A DNA stretch of 64,000 nt from Alteromonas sp. 5E99-2 (GCF_017368475.1 NZ_JAFNJE010000007.1:1-64000), one strand, 5' to 3'; positions 30,621 through 40,052 are shown, counted from the first letter of the stretch. Program-made: numbers and translations. The notes: generated by a model not told the origin, from the sequence alone.

Positions 30621-31387
30621 ACCTTCCTAAAGCACAAACAATAATTCACCGATTTATTTGTACTGTAATGCCATTTACCCGAGAGTGGGTTATAAGACAT
30701 TCCCGTTTCACCAGATAATTCAAACCCTCTATTTTCAATCCAATGATATAGCGTCTTCGGTTTTACGAAATAGCGCCAATCATGTGTCCCAATAGGTAAA
30801 TACCTCAATACATACTCAGCCCCTAAAATTGCCACTACATAAGCTTTTAACGTTTTATTGAGTGTAGCCACAATTAATAGCCCACCGGGCTTTACAAGCT
30901 TACAACATTCATCAATGAGCATTTCCTGATCAAGTACGTGCTCTATCACCTCGGCATTAATCACAACGTCGAATGTTCTACCTTGTTCAACGAGGTCTTT
31001 GGAAAGTGTATGTTCATAACTCACGTTAGTCGTGGCAGTTTGTTTCGCATGACGTCTAGCAACTTCAACGCTAACGGCACTGGCATCTATGCCTTTTACT
31101 GTTGCGCCAAATTGCGCTAAAGACTCACTGAGCATTCCTCCGCCGGAACCGACTTCAAGTATATCAAGCTGACTCCAACTTGTTATATCATCTGATGCCA
31201 TATGAAAATGTATACAAATCTCAGATTGAATATAGGCAACTCGAGCTTGGTTAAATTTGATAGCAGATTTCATCTTGCCATTTTCGTCCCACCACTCTTT
31301 CGCAAGACCATCAAACTTTTCAATTTCTTGTGGATTTAAGGTAGTGTTTTCAGCTATTTTCGCACTTAGCTTGCTTTTATCTAACAT
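30614..31387 (-). CDS. ubiG: UbiG-type O-methyltransferase
   Basis: A 257-residue class I methyltransferase with the AdoMet loop LEVGSGGGMLSESLAQFGA near residue 76. The UbiG landmarks follow: EIEKFDGLAKEWWD at the start, then VATLNKTLKAYVVAILGAEY, GTHDWRYF and YNPLSGKW. UbiG does both O-methylations of ubiquinone synthesis. Several of these segments look closer to the alphaproteobacterial/mitochondrial form than to the usual gamma form, so it could be a transferred gene or second copy. No ubiquinone gene lies next to it. Confidence 0.8.
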   Translation of the reverse strand: MLDKSKLSAKIAENTTLNPQEIEKFDGLAKEWWDENGKMKSAIKFNQARVAYIQSEICIHFHMASDDITSWSQLDILEVGSGGGMLSESLAQFGATVKGIDASAVSVEVARRHAKQTATTNVSYEHTLSKDLVEQGRTFDVVINAEVIEHVLDQEMLIDECCKLVKPGGLLIVATLNKTLKAYVVAILGAEYVLRYLPIGTHDWRYFVKPKTLYHWIENRGFELSGETGMSYNPLSGKWHYSTNKSVNYCLCFRKVN

Positions 31388-31492
31388 GGCTTCAGATTTA
31401 CACCTTTTTAAAACCGTCTACGGCAATTCATTGAGATTTTCTCTATTTTAGCGATACTCTTATACACTCGCGATGTTTTATTTGGTGATCCA

Positions 31493-31855
31493 GTGGCAAA
31501 CGAAGTCAACGTATATGATAAACCTTTAATGTTGTGCTGTGGAAATACGGGGTTTACTCGAGAAGGGTTTTGTTATGTCCCAACTTCTGATCTGGGGAAT
31601 CATTCTGTTTGTGCAATTATGACTCTCGACTTTTTACACTACGCTTATTCCGAAGGTAATGACTTAATTACCCCTATACCGGAATATGCTTTTGCAGGAC
31701 TAAAAGCGGGAGAAAAATGGTGCTTATGTGCAAGTATTTGGTTACAGGCTTTTCATGCAGGGCTTGCACCGCCTGTGGACTTAAACGCAACAAACAAACG
31801 TGCGTTACAAATAATTCCTCTAGAAATACTTGAGCAATTTGATATTCATAAATAA
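31493..31855 (+). CDS. DUF2237 family protein
   Basis: A 120-residue small protein of unknown function, recognised by CGNTGFTREGFCYVP, CAIMTLDFLHY and the C-terminal GLAPPVDLNATNKRALQIIP. Conserved Cys, Asp and Trp residues suggest ligand or metal binding, but no activity is established for the family. The start is a GTG. It faces away from the UbiG-type gene and ends at its own terminator. Confidence 0.75.
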   Translation: MANEVNVYDKPLMLCCGNTGFTREGFCYVPTSDLGNHSVCAIMTLDFLHYAYSEGNDLITPIPEYAFAGLKAGEKWCLCASIWLQAFHAGLAPPVDLNATNKRALQIIPLEILEQFDIHK

Positions 31856-31891
31856 AAGGCACCTCAGGTTTTATTTTGAAGTGCCTTTTTT
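31854..31891. terminator. Bidirectional terminator
   Basis: AAAAGGCAC pairs with GTGCCTTTT, with A-runs and T-runs on both sides. It overlaps the stop of the DUF2237 gene and lies before the aldehyde dehydrogenase stop, so it can serve both. Confidence 0.8.
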
Positions 31892-31894
31892 AAA

Positions 31895-33328
31895 TTACCC
31901 GTTCGGATTTCGAATTACCAGTAACCGTGTTTCTGTCATATCTTCTATGGCGTATTTAATGCCTTCTCTTCCCAAGCCAGAATCTTTGACACCACCATAA
32001 GGCATGTTATCGACTCGCCAGCTAGGCACGTCGCCAATCACCACGCCACCTACATCGAGTACATCCCACGCTTTTTGGATTTTATAAATATCTCGAGTAA
32101 AAATACCCGCTTGCAAACCAAACTTACTGTTATTAACCGACGTTAACGCCTCATCAAAGTCAGAAAACTTACTCAACACAGTCACAGGACCAAAAGCTTC
32201 TTCTTCATTTATCGCAGAATTAGCGGGAGCATTTTCTAACACTGTTGCTTGCAACATAGCGCCGTCACGCTCGCCACCAGCCAGTAATGACGCTCCAGCT
32301 GCTACAGCTTCATCAACCCAAGTTTTTAACCGTACAGCCTCAGATTCTGCAATCATGGGGCCAATAAAAGTATCACGATTTTTCGGGTCACCAGATTTCA
32401 ATGCTTTTACTTCTGCGACAAAACGTTCTTTAAACTCATCGTATAACGATTCGTGAACGATAATCCGTTGAACACTAATACAGCTTTGACCTGATTGGTA
32501 ATACGCACCAAAAATAATACGAGTAATCGCATCATCTAAATCCGCACCTTCATCAACAACACAAGCTGCATTTCCGCCTAATTCTAAAATAACGGGCTTT
32601 TTGCCCGCTTTCGCTTTTAGTTCCCAACCGATTTCAGGAGAGCCAGTAAAACTTAACAGCTTTAATCGCTCATCAACGGTAAATAAATCAGCTCCATCAC
32701 GGCTACATGGAAGAATTGAAAACGCCCCTTTAGGTAACGTAGTTTCTGCCAATATTTCGCCGATAATCAGCGCGCCAATAGGTGTGCGTGACGCAGGTTT
32801 AAGTACAAATGTACACCCAGCTGCGATGGCAGGCGCAACCTTATGAGCTGCCAAATTCAACGGAAAGTTAAACGGAGAAATAAACGAACAAGGTCCAATT
32901 GGCACCTTTTTCGTCATGCCCTGATAGCCTTTTGCTCTCGGGGTGATTTCTAAATTCAACACTTCACCTTCGATGCGCACCGACTCTTCAGCCGCAATCT
33001 TAAAGGTGTCAATAAGCCGAGTCACTTCGCCTTCGGCGTCTTTAATCGGTTTTCCGGCTTCTAGGCATAGTGCTAAGGCGATTTCATCAAAACGCTCTTG
33101 AAAGCGTTTTACACAATGTTCCAACACAGCTTGTCGTTCATACGCTGGCATGGCCGTCATCGCAGGTTGAGCATCTTCAGCTGCTTGAATCGCTTTATCA
33201 ATAACATCAGCACCTGCTTTTGCTACCGATGTTGCTACTTCACCGTTGTATTTATCAATAACCTTTAAATCTTGGTTCGCAAAAACAGCTTCATTAGCTA
33301 AATAATAGGGATATGCTTCTTTTAACAT
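31895..33328 (-). CDS. NAD(P)-dependent aldehyde dehydrogenase
   Basis: A 477-residue ALDH-superfamily enzyme. The catalytic cysteine is in YQSGQSCIS (about residue 290), the general base glutamate in LELGGNA (about 256), and the cofactor region is ISPFNFPLNLAAHKVAPA. It oxidises an aldehyde to an acid; general resemblance is to the lactaldehyde and non-phosphorylating glyceraldehyde-3-phosphate group. The substrate is unknown. It begins 9 nt after the ThDP enzyme, so the two probably share a pathway. Confidence 0.85.
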   Translation of the reverse strand: MLKEAYPYYLANEAVFANQDLKVIDKYNGEVATSVAKAGADVIDKAIQAAEDAQPAMTAMPAYERQAVLEHCVKRFQERFDEIALALCLEAGKPIKDAEGEVTRLIDTFKIAAEESVRIEGEVLNLEITPRAKGYQGMTKKVPIGPCSFISPFNFPLNLAAHKVAPAIAAGCTFVLKPASRTPIGALIIGEILAETTLPKGAFSILPCSRDGADLFTVDERLKLLSFTGSPEIGWELKAKAGKKPVILELGGNAACVVDEGADLDDAITRIIFGAYYQSGQSCISVQRIIVHESLYDEFKERFVAEVKALKSGDPKNRDTFIGPMIAESEAVRLKTWVDEAVAAGASLLAGGERDGAMLQATVLENAPANSAINEEEAFGPVTVLSKFSDFDEALTSVNNSKFGLQAGIFTRDIYKIQKAWDVLDVGGVVIGDVPSWRVDNMPYGGVKDSGLGREGIKYAIEDMTETRLLVIRNPNG

Positions 33329-33337
33329 CTCAATACC

Positions 33338-34978
33338 TTATAGTTTTTCGCTGATTTCACGTAGATTATGGTTTAACGTTGCATCGTTAAGGCTGTAATC
33401 CACTGGGCAATCTATTACATGTACCGCCGGTTCTTTTAAGCAATGCTCTATACGCTCATGTAAACCTTCGACGGTTTCAATGCGCCAACCTTTAGCGCCA
33501 TAGCTTTCTGCATATTTCACAAAATCTGGATTACCGTAATCCAAACCAAATTCATCAAAATTCATATTGGCTTGTTTCCACTTGATCATGCCGTAGGCAT
33601 CATCGCGCATAATAACCACAACAATGTGTAGCTTGAGCCTCACCGCAGTTTCAAGCTCTTGGCTATTCATCATGAAACCACCATCACCACATACCGACAA
33701 TACCGCTCTATCTGGGTAAACCAATTTTGCAGCCATAGCAGAAGGTAAACCAGCCCCCATCGTGGCAAGTGCATTATCTAAAAGTAAAGTGTTAGGCGAA
33801 TACGCTGGGTAATTACGTGCAAACCAGATTTTATAAACGCCGTTATCTAACGTCACAATACCGTCGTCTGGCATCGCGCTACGAACATCTCGTACTAGAC
33901 GTTCTGGAAGAATAGGAAAACGATCATCGGCTTGCGCAGCATCTCTATGGTCTGCAAAGGCATCATTTAAATCGTTGTAAGCGTCATTTTGCCAATGTGC
34001 TTGTGGTTCAATTTGTTCTTTGATTTGCCAGATACTGTTTGCAATATCACCCACCACTTCTAACTGCGGGAAATAAACAGGGTCAACCGATGCTGAATCA
34101 AAGTTAATGTGGATCACTTTCTGGCCACCTTCTTCCATAAAGAAAGGCGGCTTTTCCACAACATCATGGCCTATGTTAATAATAAGGTCTGCACGCTTTA
34201 TTGCACGGTGAACAAAGTCACCATCAGACAATGCTGTGTTACCAACAAACAAGGGGTCATTTTCATTCAATACCCCTTTACCCATTTGCGTAGTTGCAAA
34301 TGGAATACCGGTTTTATCAACGAATTCTCTTAACATTTTGGAGGTCAGTTTACGATTAGATCCTGCTGCAATAAGTAGTAATGGCGTTTGCGCTGCTTCA
34401 ATCATTTCGACTGCTCTATTAATCGCTTTGTATTCAGCAATCGGACGTCGCGGTGTAGTAGGAGTCAAAATATTCGTGTCACTAGATTCCGCAGCAATAT
34501 CTTCCGGCAATTCAATATGTACCGCTCCTGGACGCTCTTCTTGTGCTAAGCGGAAGGCTTCTCTGACTGCTGAAGGAATACGATCGGCGCTCACGACTTG
34601 CGTAGTATATTTGGTAATAGGGCGCATCATATCAACAACATCAATAACCTGAAAACGACCTTGTTTACTAGTCTTAATCGGCTTTTGGCCTGTAATCATC
34701 ATCATTGGCATCGCACCTAATTGCGCGTACGCTGCGGGTGTCACTAAATTTGTTGCTCCGGGGCCTAATGTAGATAAACACACTCCTACTTGCCCGGTTA
34801 AACGACCGTATGTCGCAGCCATAAATCCAGCGCCTTGTTCGTGACGAGTCAAAATCAGCTTTATATTAGATTTACGAATAGATTCCAGTAAATCCAAGTT
34901 TTCCTCTCCTGGAATACCAAACACATATTGCACCCCTTCTGTTTCAAGCGCTTTAACAAATAAATCTGATGCTTTCAT
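33338..34978 (-). CDS. Acetolactate synthase large-subunit-like ThDP enzyme
   Basis: A 546-residue thiamine-diphosphate enzyme. The catalytic glutamate is Glu47 (TRHEQGAGFMA), the ThDP/Mg motif starts at GDGGFMMNSQELETAVRL, and the FGIPGEENLDLL start is typical. It is near the length of catabolic acetolactate synthases, and no small regulatory subunit follows. It could make acetolactate from pyruvate or be a decarboxylase or carboligase that feeds aldehyde to the coupled dehydrogenase. The reaction is not settled by sequence. Confidence 0.75.
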   Translation of the reverse strand: MKASDLFVKALETEGVQYVFGIPGEENLDLLESIRKSNIKLILTRHEQGAGFMAATYGRLTGQVGVCLSTLGPGATNLVTPAAYAQLGAMPMMMITGQKPIKTSKQGRFQVIDVVDMMRPITKYTTQVVSADRIPSAVREAFRLAQEERPGAVHIELPEDIAAESSDTNILTPTTPRRPIAEYKAINRAVEMIEAAQTPLLLIAAGSNRKLTSKMLREFVDKTGIPFATTQMGKGVLNENDPLFVGNTALSDGDFVHRAIKRADLIINIGHDVVEKPPFFMEEGGQKVIHINFDSASVDPVYFPQLEVVGDIANSIWQIKEQIEPQAHWQNDAYNDLNDAFADHRDAAQADDRFPILPERLVRDVRSAMPDDGIVTLDNGVYKIWFARNYPAYSPNTLLLDNALATMGAGLPSAMAAKLVYPDRAVLSVCGDGGFMMNSQELETAVRLKLHIVVVIMRDDAYGMIKWKQANMNFDEFGLDYGNPDFVKYAESYGAKGWRIETVEGLHERIEHCLKEPAVHVIDCPVDYSLNDATLNHNLREISEKL

Positions 34979-35001
34979 AAATCCTCTAATTTAGTAGATG
35001 T

Positions 35002-35037
35002 TTACCTAGTTACAGTATAGACCTAACTATAAGGTAA
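35002..35037 (-). promoter_or_regulatory. Promoter -10 box within an inverted repeat, upstream of the ThDP enzyme
   Basis: On the minus strand TATACT (35014-35019) fits a -10 box about 35 nt before the start. It is flanked by TTACCTAGTTA on one side and TAACTA with AAGGTAA on the other, a near-dyad. That places a possible repressor site over the promoter. The -35 is weak. Confidence 0.4.
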
Positions 35038-35097
35038 TGAATTGCTAGTTGTCTTAGTTATTTAAGTTTTAAGTTACTTTAAAAATGTATAAGTATA

Positions 35098-35466
35098 TCA
35101 GGTGGCTAGCTGGTTTTGTGTTAGCCACCACGTTTCCATAACCCTCACATTTCTCTGATTCGCAGTAAAAAATACATCAAGAATGTCCCCAATAAATGGA
35201 ACCATACCCACAACTGTGTCAATAAGTGCATTTATCATCATCTTACGAATGAGTATTGTAGGCATGCCTAAAGCTTTACCTAAGACAACAATTCTTAGTG
35301 ATAAAAGCAGCATAATGACATCTCCTATAAGAGGAATAAGCCCTAAGAAAAAATCTAAACCCAGTTTTACTCTTATTAAAGGTATAGTGATTGCGGTATC
35401 AAACAAATTAGCCAAATTTTGTGCTTGTACAATTTCAGGAGGTAAGCTTTTAGCAATGGTACTCAA
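35098..35466 (-). CDS. DUF4112 family small membrane protein
   Basis: About 122 residues. The DUF4112 core reads GLDFFLGLIPLIGDVIMLLL and later VGMVPFIGDILDVFF, two repeats each with a membrane-inserting stretch and a Gly-Asp. Function is unknown. The start is uncertain: a TTG at 35466 overlaps the hemH stop as TTGA and gives a family-like N-terminus. A TTG at 35487 would add seven residues. Neither has a well-spaced Shine-Dalgarno, so it probably depends on hemH translation. Confidence 0.65.
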   Translation of the reverse strand: MSTIAKSLPPEIVQAQNLANLFDTAITIPLIRVKLGLDFFLGLIPLIGDVIMLLLSLRIVVLGKALGMPTILIRKMMINALIDTVVGMVPFIGDILDVFFTANQRNVRVMETWWLTQNQLAT

Positions 35467-36542
35467 TCCTTTGCACCCATTTGGCAAGCTAATTCATGTC
35501 GAAGCTTGTTGTCTTTTTCTACATTCCAATCACTTAAATTGGTTTGGATTAAAGAAAAAAGCATATCAATATGGGCTTTGTCACTATTGAGAGATTCAAT
35601 ATATTCGTATCGCTCACCACCTGCTTCTAAAAAGTAATCTCTGTTTTCTATGCCTATTTCTTCAATGGTTTCAAGGCAATCAGAGCTAAACCCCGGACAC
35701 ATTACTTGCACGGATTTCACACCTTTTTCTGGTAAGCTCTTTAGTGTTTCGTCGGTGTAAGGCGTAAGCCACTCTTCTCTACCAAATCGAGATTGAAAGG
35801 TAGTCATGTATTCGTCTTTTCCTAACCCCAATTTTTCAGCAATAAGCCGACTCGTTTTGTGACATTCACAGTGATAGGGGTCGCCATTGGTAAGATAACG
35901 TTTAGGAATACCGTGATACGATAAAATTAATTTGTCAGCGCGGCCATGAGATGCCCAGTGGCTTTCTACTTTTTCAGCCAGTGCCTTAATATAGCCTTCA
36001 TTGTCGCAATAATTGGATATAAACCTAAGCTCAGGCATCCATCGTCTTTGTTTGAAGTCGTTAGCAACGGCATCGAATGTCGATCCCGACGTAGATGCGC
36101 AATATTGAGGGTATAGTGGTAATACAACTAATTTCCTAACACCTGCGTTTAGCATCCGATCTAGCGTGCTCGAAATAGATGGGTTGCCGTAGCGCATAGC
36201 AAACTCCACTACAACATCATCTCCATAGGCTTTTTCACAGCGCTGCTTAAGCGCCTCTGTCTGATTTTTAGTATGAACCATTAGAGGAGACCCCTCTTCA
36301 GTCCAAACAGTGGAATAAGCATGCGCCGAGCGTTTAGGCCTAATATTGAGGATAACCAGATTAAGTATCGCCCACCATATAGGCCTTGGCACCTCTACCA
36401 CTCTTGGATCCCAAAGAAATTCTTTTAAATATCGCTTTAGCGCTTTTGGCGTAGGAGCATCGGGCGTGCCCAAATTAGTGATAAGTACGCCAATTTTATC
36501 CGCTTGCTTGTGAGTAAATTGAGTTTGAGATTGATACTTCAT
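35463..36542 (-). CDS. hemH: Ferrochelatase
   Basis: A 359-residue ferrochelatase, which puts Fe(II) into protoporphyrin IX to make haem. The catalytic histidine is in LSYHGIPKRY and the acidic metal-binding residue in CPGFSSDCLETIEEI. YCHCECHKTS-type cysteines are present (YHCECHKT). The ATG at 36542 is preferred over a TTG at 36551. Its last bases overlap the DUF4112 gene. hemE is also in this window but in a separate unit. Confidence 0.95.
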   Translation of the reverse strand: MKYQSQTQFTHKQADKIGVLITNLGTPDAPTPKALKRYLKEFLWDPRVVEVPRPIWWAILNLVILNIRPKRSAHAYSTVWTEEGSPLMVHTKNQTEALKQRCEKAYGDDVVVEFAMRYGNPSISSTLDRMLNAGVRKLVVLPLYPQYCASTSGSTFDAVANDFKQRRWMPELRFISNYCDNEGYIKALAEKVESHWASHGRADKLILSYHGIPKRYLTNGDPYHCECHKTSRLIAEKLGLGKDEYMTTFQSRFGREEWLTPYTDETLKSLPEKGVKSVQVMCPGFSSDCLETIEEIGIENRDYFLEAGGERYEYIESLNSDKAHIDMLFSLIQTNLSDWNVEKDNKLRHELACQMGAKD

Positions 36543-36621
36543 AAAATTCAATGGACCTGTTAAATACGCATACCGGAACTATTACGTAATTCAAATGAAA
36601 ATGGACTTAGTATTTTAGCCA

Positions 36622-36646
36622 ATAAAAAAGCCAGCAAATGCTGGCT
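36622..36646 (-). terminator. Terminator after hflC
   Basis: AGCCAGCA/TGCTGGCT with a 2-nt centre, followed on the minus strand by TTTTTTATT. It ends the long tsaE-to-hflC operon and separates it from hemH. Confidence 0.85.
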
Positions 36647-36667
36647 TCAATTTAAACCTTGATAGGT

Positions 36668-37549
36668 TTATTTTCCACTTTGCGTGTTCATAAATTGGAA
36701 AAACTCACTATCAGGTTCAACAACTAACACATCATTTTTGCTGCTGAAGCTATTTCTATAAGCATCCATACTACGCAAGAAGCTATAGAAATCTGCATTT
36801 TTAGAATAAGCATTTGCATAGATTTCTGCTGCTAATGCGTCTCCCTCACCTCGTAATTGACGAGCATTACGTTCTGCATCGGCAAGCATGATTGTGACTC
36901 GCGCATCGATATTAGCGCGAATTATCTCTGCTTGTTCTTGACCTTCAGAGCGATGTTCTCTAGCTACTGCGTCTCGTTCTGCACGCATACGTTGGAAAAT
37001 TGAATTACTGATTTCTGTTGGCAAATTAATTTGCTTAACTCGCACATCAACAATCGCAATACCCAACTCATCTGAGCTACTCGATGCCTGCTCCATCGCT
37101 TGATCCATCAATTCTGAACGTTCTCCAGATACAATTTGAGAAATCGTACGGGCACCAAATTCAGAACGAAGCCCGTTATTTACCTTTTGCTTAAGTAATG
37201 CTTCAGCTTGGAGTTTGTTGCCACCAGTAGACAAATAGTAACGAGCAAAATCTTCGATTCTCCATTTCACATAAGAGTCAACGATAAGGTCTTTTTTCTC
37301 TGAGGTGACGAATCGGTCAGGCGCATCATCCAATGTTTGAATACGTGCATCCAAGCTTCTTACTGTATCGATAAAAGGTAACTTAAAGTGCAAGCCAGGT
37401 TCAAACACCCGGGTATCGCCCGTAGCAGAGTCGCGCTGTACTTTACCAAATTGTATCACGATGGCTTTATCGCCTTCTTTAACAACAAATAAAGAGCTAG
37501 AAAGTAGCGCGATGATTACAACTAAAATTATAAGTCCAATATTTTTCAT
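36668..37549 (-). CDS. hflC: HflC, FtsH protease modulator
   Basis: A 293-residue SPFH (band 7) protein with one N-terminal membrane helix (residues 3-20). The periplasmic SPFH domain starts FVVKEGDKAIVIQFGKV, followed by a helical region rich in Ala, Arg and Glu. With HflK it forms the large cage around FtsH that controls membrane protein turnover. It starts 3 nt after hflK and is last in the operon, before a terminator. Confidence 0.96.
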   Translation of the reverse strand: MKNIGLIILVVIIALLSSSLFVVKEGDKAIVIQFGKVQRDSATGDTRVFEPGLHFKLPFIDTVRSLDARIQTLDDAPDRFVTSEKKDLIVDSYVKWRIEDFARYYLSTGGNKLQAEALLKQKVNNGLRSEFGARTISQIVSGERSELMDQAMEQASSSSDELGIAIVDVRVKQINLPTEISNSIFQRMRAERDAVAREHRSEGQEQAEIIRANIDARVTIMLADAERNARQLRGEGDALAAEIYANAYSKNADFYSFLRSMDAYRNSFSSKNDVLVVEPDSEFFQFMNTQSGK

Positions 37550-37552
37550 TAC

Positions 37553-38698
37553 TTAGTTCCTACCACTACTGAAACGATCAGGTCTGACACCTGTTGAAGT
37601 TTGCGTAGAGGGTACTCCTGTCACATCACGCGTGTTGCGTAAGCCTTCTAAGGTATTGCGCGTTGCTTTGGCTGCAGAATGTAGATTTTGACGCTCTAAG
37701 ATTTTATCCAGAGGCAAATACATCATGTTGCTACTACTAGAGCTATCAACCATAATTTTCGATGTACTACTGAACACCTGTTCCATAGTTTCAAGATAAA
37801 TACGCTGACGTGTAACTACTGGAGCAGCTTCATATTGAGGTAACAGCTCTTCAAATCGTGCAACCTCACCTTGCGCTTCCAAAGAAACCCGTTGCTTGTA
37901 AGCGGTCGCTTCTTCATTCATACGATTCACTTGGCCACGAGCTCTTGGTTCTATCTCTCGAGAATACGCTTCTGCTTCACGAATAAAGCGTTGTTCGTCT
38001 TCTTGGGCGGCAATAGCATCATCAAATGCATCTTTTACTTCTTCAGGAGGGCGCGCATCTTTAAAGTTCATATCAGTAATGGATACACCGATATCATAAG
38101 GTTCAATAATACCTTGAAGCTCTTCCCATACTTTTTGACGGGTGACTTCACGTCCATCTGTCAGCACATCATCCATAGACGAATGGCCTACCACATAACG
38201 AATCGCGCTATCTAAAGCCTGGCTTAAACTGGTCTCAGGGCTAGTTACCGCAAACGTCCATCGATATGGATCGACTACACGGTATTGCATTTCCATTTGC
38301 ACACGTACAACATTTTCGTCTTCAGTTAACATTGAACCAGAAGAAGATTGGTCGCGAATAGACTGCACATCTACTGGGATAACAGTGTCGATAAATGTGG
38401 GCTTCCACCTTAAGCCTGGCTCTACTTGCTTGTTGTAATCACCAAAACGAAGCACAACGCCTCGCTCTGCTTCGCGAATAGTGTAAAAGCCACTCACAAC
38501 CCAAACTACAACAAGTAAACCAACAATAAGGCCGACACCAGCGGAGCCCAGATTTTTACCTGACCCGCCATTTCCACTTTTATTAAACTTGGCAAATAAT
38601 TTTTTCAACACATCGTCTAAATCTGGTGGCCCTTGTTCTTTACCACCACGATTTTTCCATGGGTCGTTTTTATCGCCACCCGGTTCGTTCCAGGCCAT
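37553..38698 (-). CDS. hflK: HflK, FtsH protease modulator
   Basis: A 381-residue SPFH protein. The N-terminal 45 residues are Gly/Pro/charged (MAWNEPGGDKNDPWKNRGG). A membrane helix follows at about 50-72, then the SPFH domain (YTIREAERGVVLRFGDYNK). The C-terminal tail is Ser/Arg-rich. It pairs with HflC around FtsH. It lies 64 nt after hflX and 3 nt before hflC. Confidence 0.96.
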   Translation of the reverse strand: MAWNEPGGDKNDPWKNRGGKEQGPPDLDDVLKKLFAKFNKSGNGGSGKNLGSAGVGLIVGLLVVVWVVSGFYTIREAERGVVLRFGDYNKQVEPGLRWKPTFIDTVIPVDVQSIRDQSSSGSMLTEDENVVRVQMEMQYRVVDPYRWTFAVTSPETSLSQALDSAIRYVVGHSSMDDVLTDGREVTRQKVWEELQGIIEPYDIGVSITDMNFKDARPPEEVKDAFDDAIAAQEDEQRFIREAEAYSREIEPRARGQVNRMNEEATAYKQRVSLEAQGEVARFEELLPQYEAAPVVTRQRIYLETMEQVFSSTSKIMVDSSSSSNMMYLPLDKILERQNLHSAAKATRNTLEGLRNTRDVTGVPSTQTSTGVRPDRFSSGRN

Positions 38699-38762
38699 GC
38701 TGCTACTCCAAAAATTAATGTTTCGAGAATTATATACTTAAAAGTACACTTTTAATTGTTAG

Positions 38763-40052
38763 TTAATGTTGAATGACAAAATCAGACAACCCTGTTTCTA
38801 AATTTTTATCCAGTCGTTTCCAGTCTGCCTTAGGCATTCTTACATTCACTAGCCAGTCGCCATTGTCAGAATATGATTCTGAGTCGATACAGTTCAAACC
38901 GTAAAGCACTCCTCTCAAACGACTGAATGCGGGTGGAATTCGCAATGATTGTTGAACAATAGTTTTACTCAATCGCTCTGTTAGCGCTTGGTTCAATAAA
39001 TCCATACCAAGGTTTTGCTTCGCTGATATCCATACCCGTTGTGGCACATTATCATGATCATAATCAATATGAGGCCTCACACCGTCCATATTATCAATTT
39101 TATTGCATATTATTAACTGTGGTATTTCAGAAGACTCTATTTCATCTAATACGCTATTGACTTCATCCATGGTTTCTTCGTAGTTATTCGCAGAATAATC
39201 TACCACATGAAGGAGTAAATCCGCTTCTTGTGTTTCTTGTAATGTTGCCTTAAATGCAGCGACTAAATCATGAGGTAAATGTCTGATAAACCCTACGGTA
39301 TCGGCCAGAATGACGTTACCCACATCTTTCACATCAAGTTTCCTTAATGTTGGGTCTAGTGTTGCAAATAATTGGTCAGCCGCATATACAGCGGAATCTG
39401 TAAGGGTATTAAAAAGCGTTGATTTTCCCGCATTAGTGTAACCAACAAGAGAAACCGTAGGCATTTCTGCACGTTTACGTGCCCTTCGTCCTTGTTCTCG
39501 TTGCTTTTGGACTTTTTCTAAACGTTTCAATATGGTCTTTATACGACCTCTGAGTAAACGTCTATCGGTTTCAAGCTGAGTCTCTCCCGGGCCTCTTAAG
39601 CCAATCCCACCTTTTTGTCGTTCGAGGTGAGTCCAACCTCGTATTAAACGAGTAGAAATATGCCTAAGTTGCGCTAATTCGACTTGAAGCTTACCTTCAT
39701 GTGTTCTTGCTCTTTGAGCAAAAATATCCAGTATTAATCCAGTTCTATCTAGCACTCTACATTTGCACAATGCTTCTAGGTTTCTTTCTTGAGACGGACT
39801 TAACGCGTGATTAAAAATAACCACATCAGCTTCATTTGCTTGCACTGCTGCGGCGATTTCATCAGCCTTACCTGTGCCTACAAAGTATTTTGGATGAGGT
39901 GCACCCCGAGATGTTGTTAATACGTCAGCCGCATCAACACCCGCAGAAGAAACTAACAGACTTAACTCAAACAAATCTTCTTTGCTTGATTCATCTGAAA
40001 AATCAACGTGAACCAATACGGCACGTTCACCGCCTTCATAACGATCAAACAA
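38763..40052 (-). CDS. hflX: GTPase HflX
   Basis: A 429-residue ribosome-associated GTPase that splits stalled 70S ribosomes. The N-terminal HflX domain contains ERQKGGIGLRGPGETQLETD. The G domain has GYTNAGKSTLFN and DTVGFIRHLPHDLV. The start is TTG, giving MFDRYEGGE, which aligns with MFDRY of the E. coli protein. It lies 36 nt after hfq and continues the operon to hflK. Confidence 0.95.
   Translation of the reverse strand: MFDRYEGGERAVLVHVDFSDESSKEDLFELSLLVSSAGVDAADVLTTSRGAPHPKYFVGTGKADEIAAAVQANEADVVIFNHALSPSQERNLEALCKCRVLDRTGLILDIFAQRARTHEGKLQVELAQLRHISTRLIRGWTHLERQKGGIGLRGPGETQLETDRRLLRGRIKTILKRLEKVQKQREQGRRARKRAEMPTVSLVGYTNAGKSTLFNTLTDSAVYAADQLFATLDPTLRKLDVKDVGNVILADTVGFIRHLPHDLVAAFKATLQETQEADLLLHVVDYSANNYEETMDEVNSVLDEIESSEIPQLIICNKIDNMDGVRPHIDYDHDNVPQRVWISAKQNLGMDLLNQALTERLSKTIVQQSLRIPPAFSRLRGVLYGLNCIDSESYSDNGDWLVNVRMPKADWKRLDKNLETGLSDFVIQH

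Noticed and set aside
34236-34652. Open frame of 138 codons on the plus strand
   Set aside because: Antisense to the ThDP enzyme, no recognisable domain and no start signal.
37871-38215. Open frame of 114 codons on the plus strand
   Set aside because: Antisense to hflK without similarity to any family I know.
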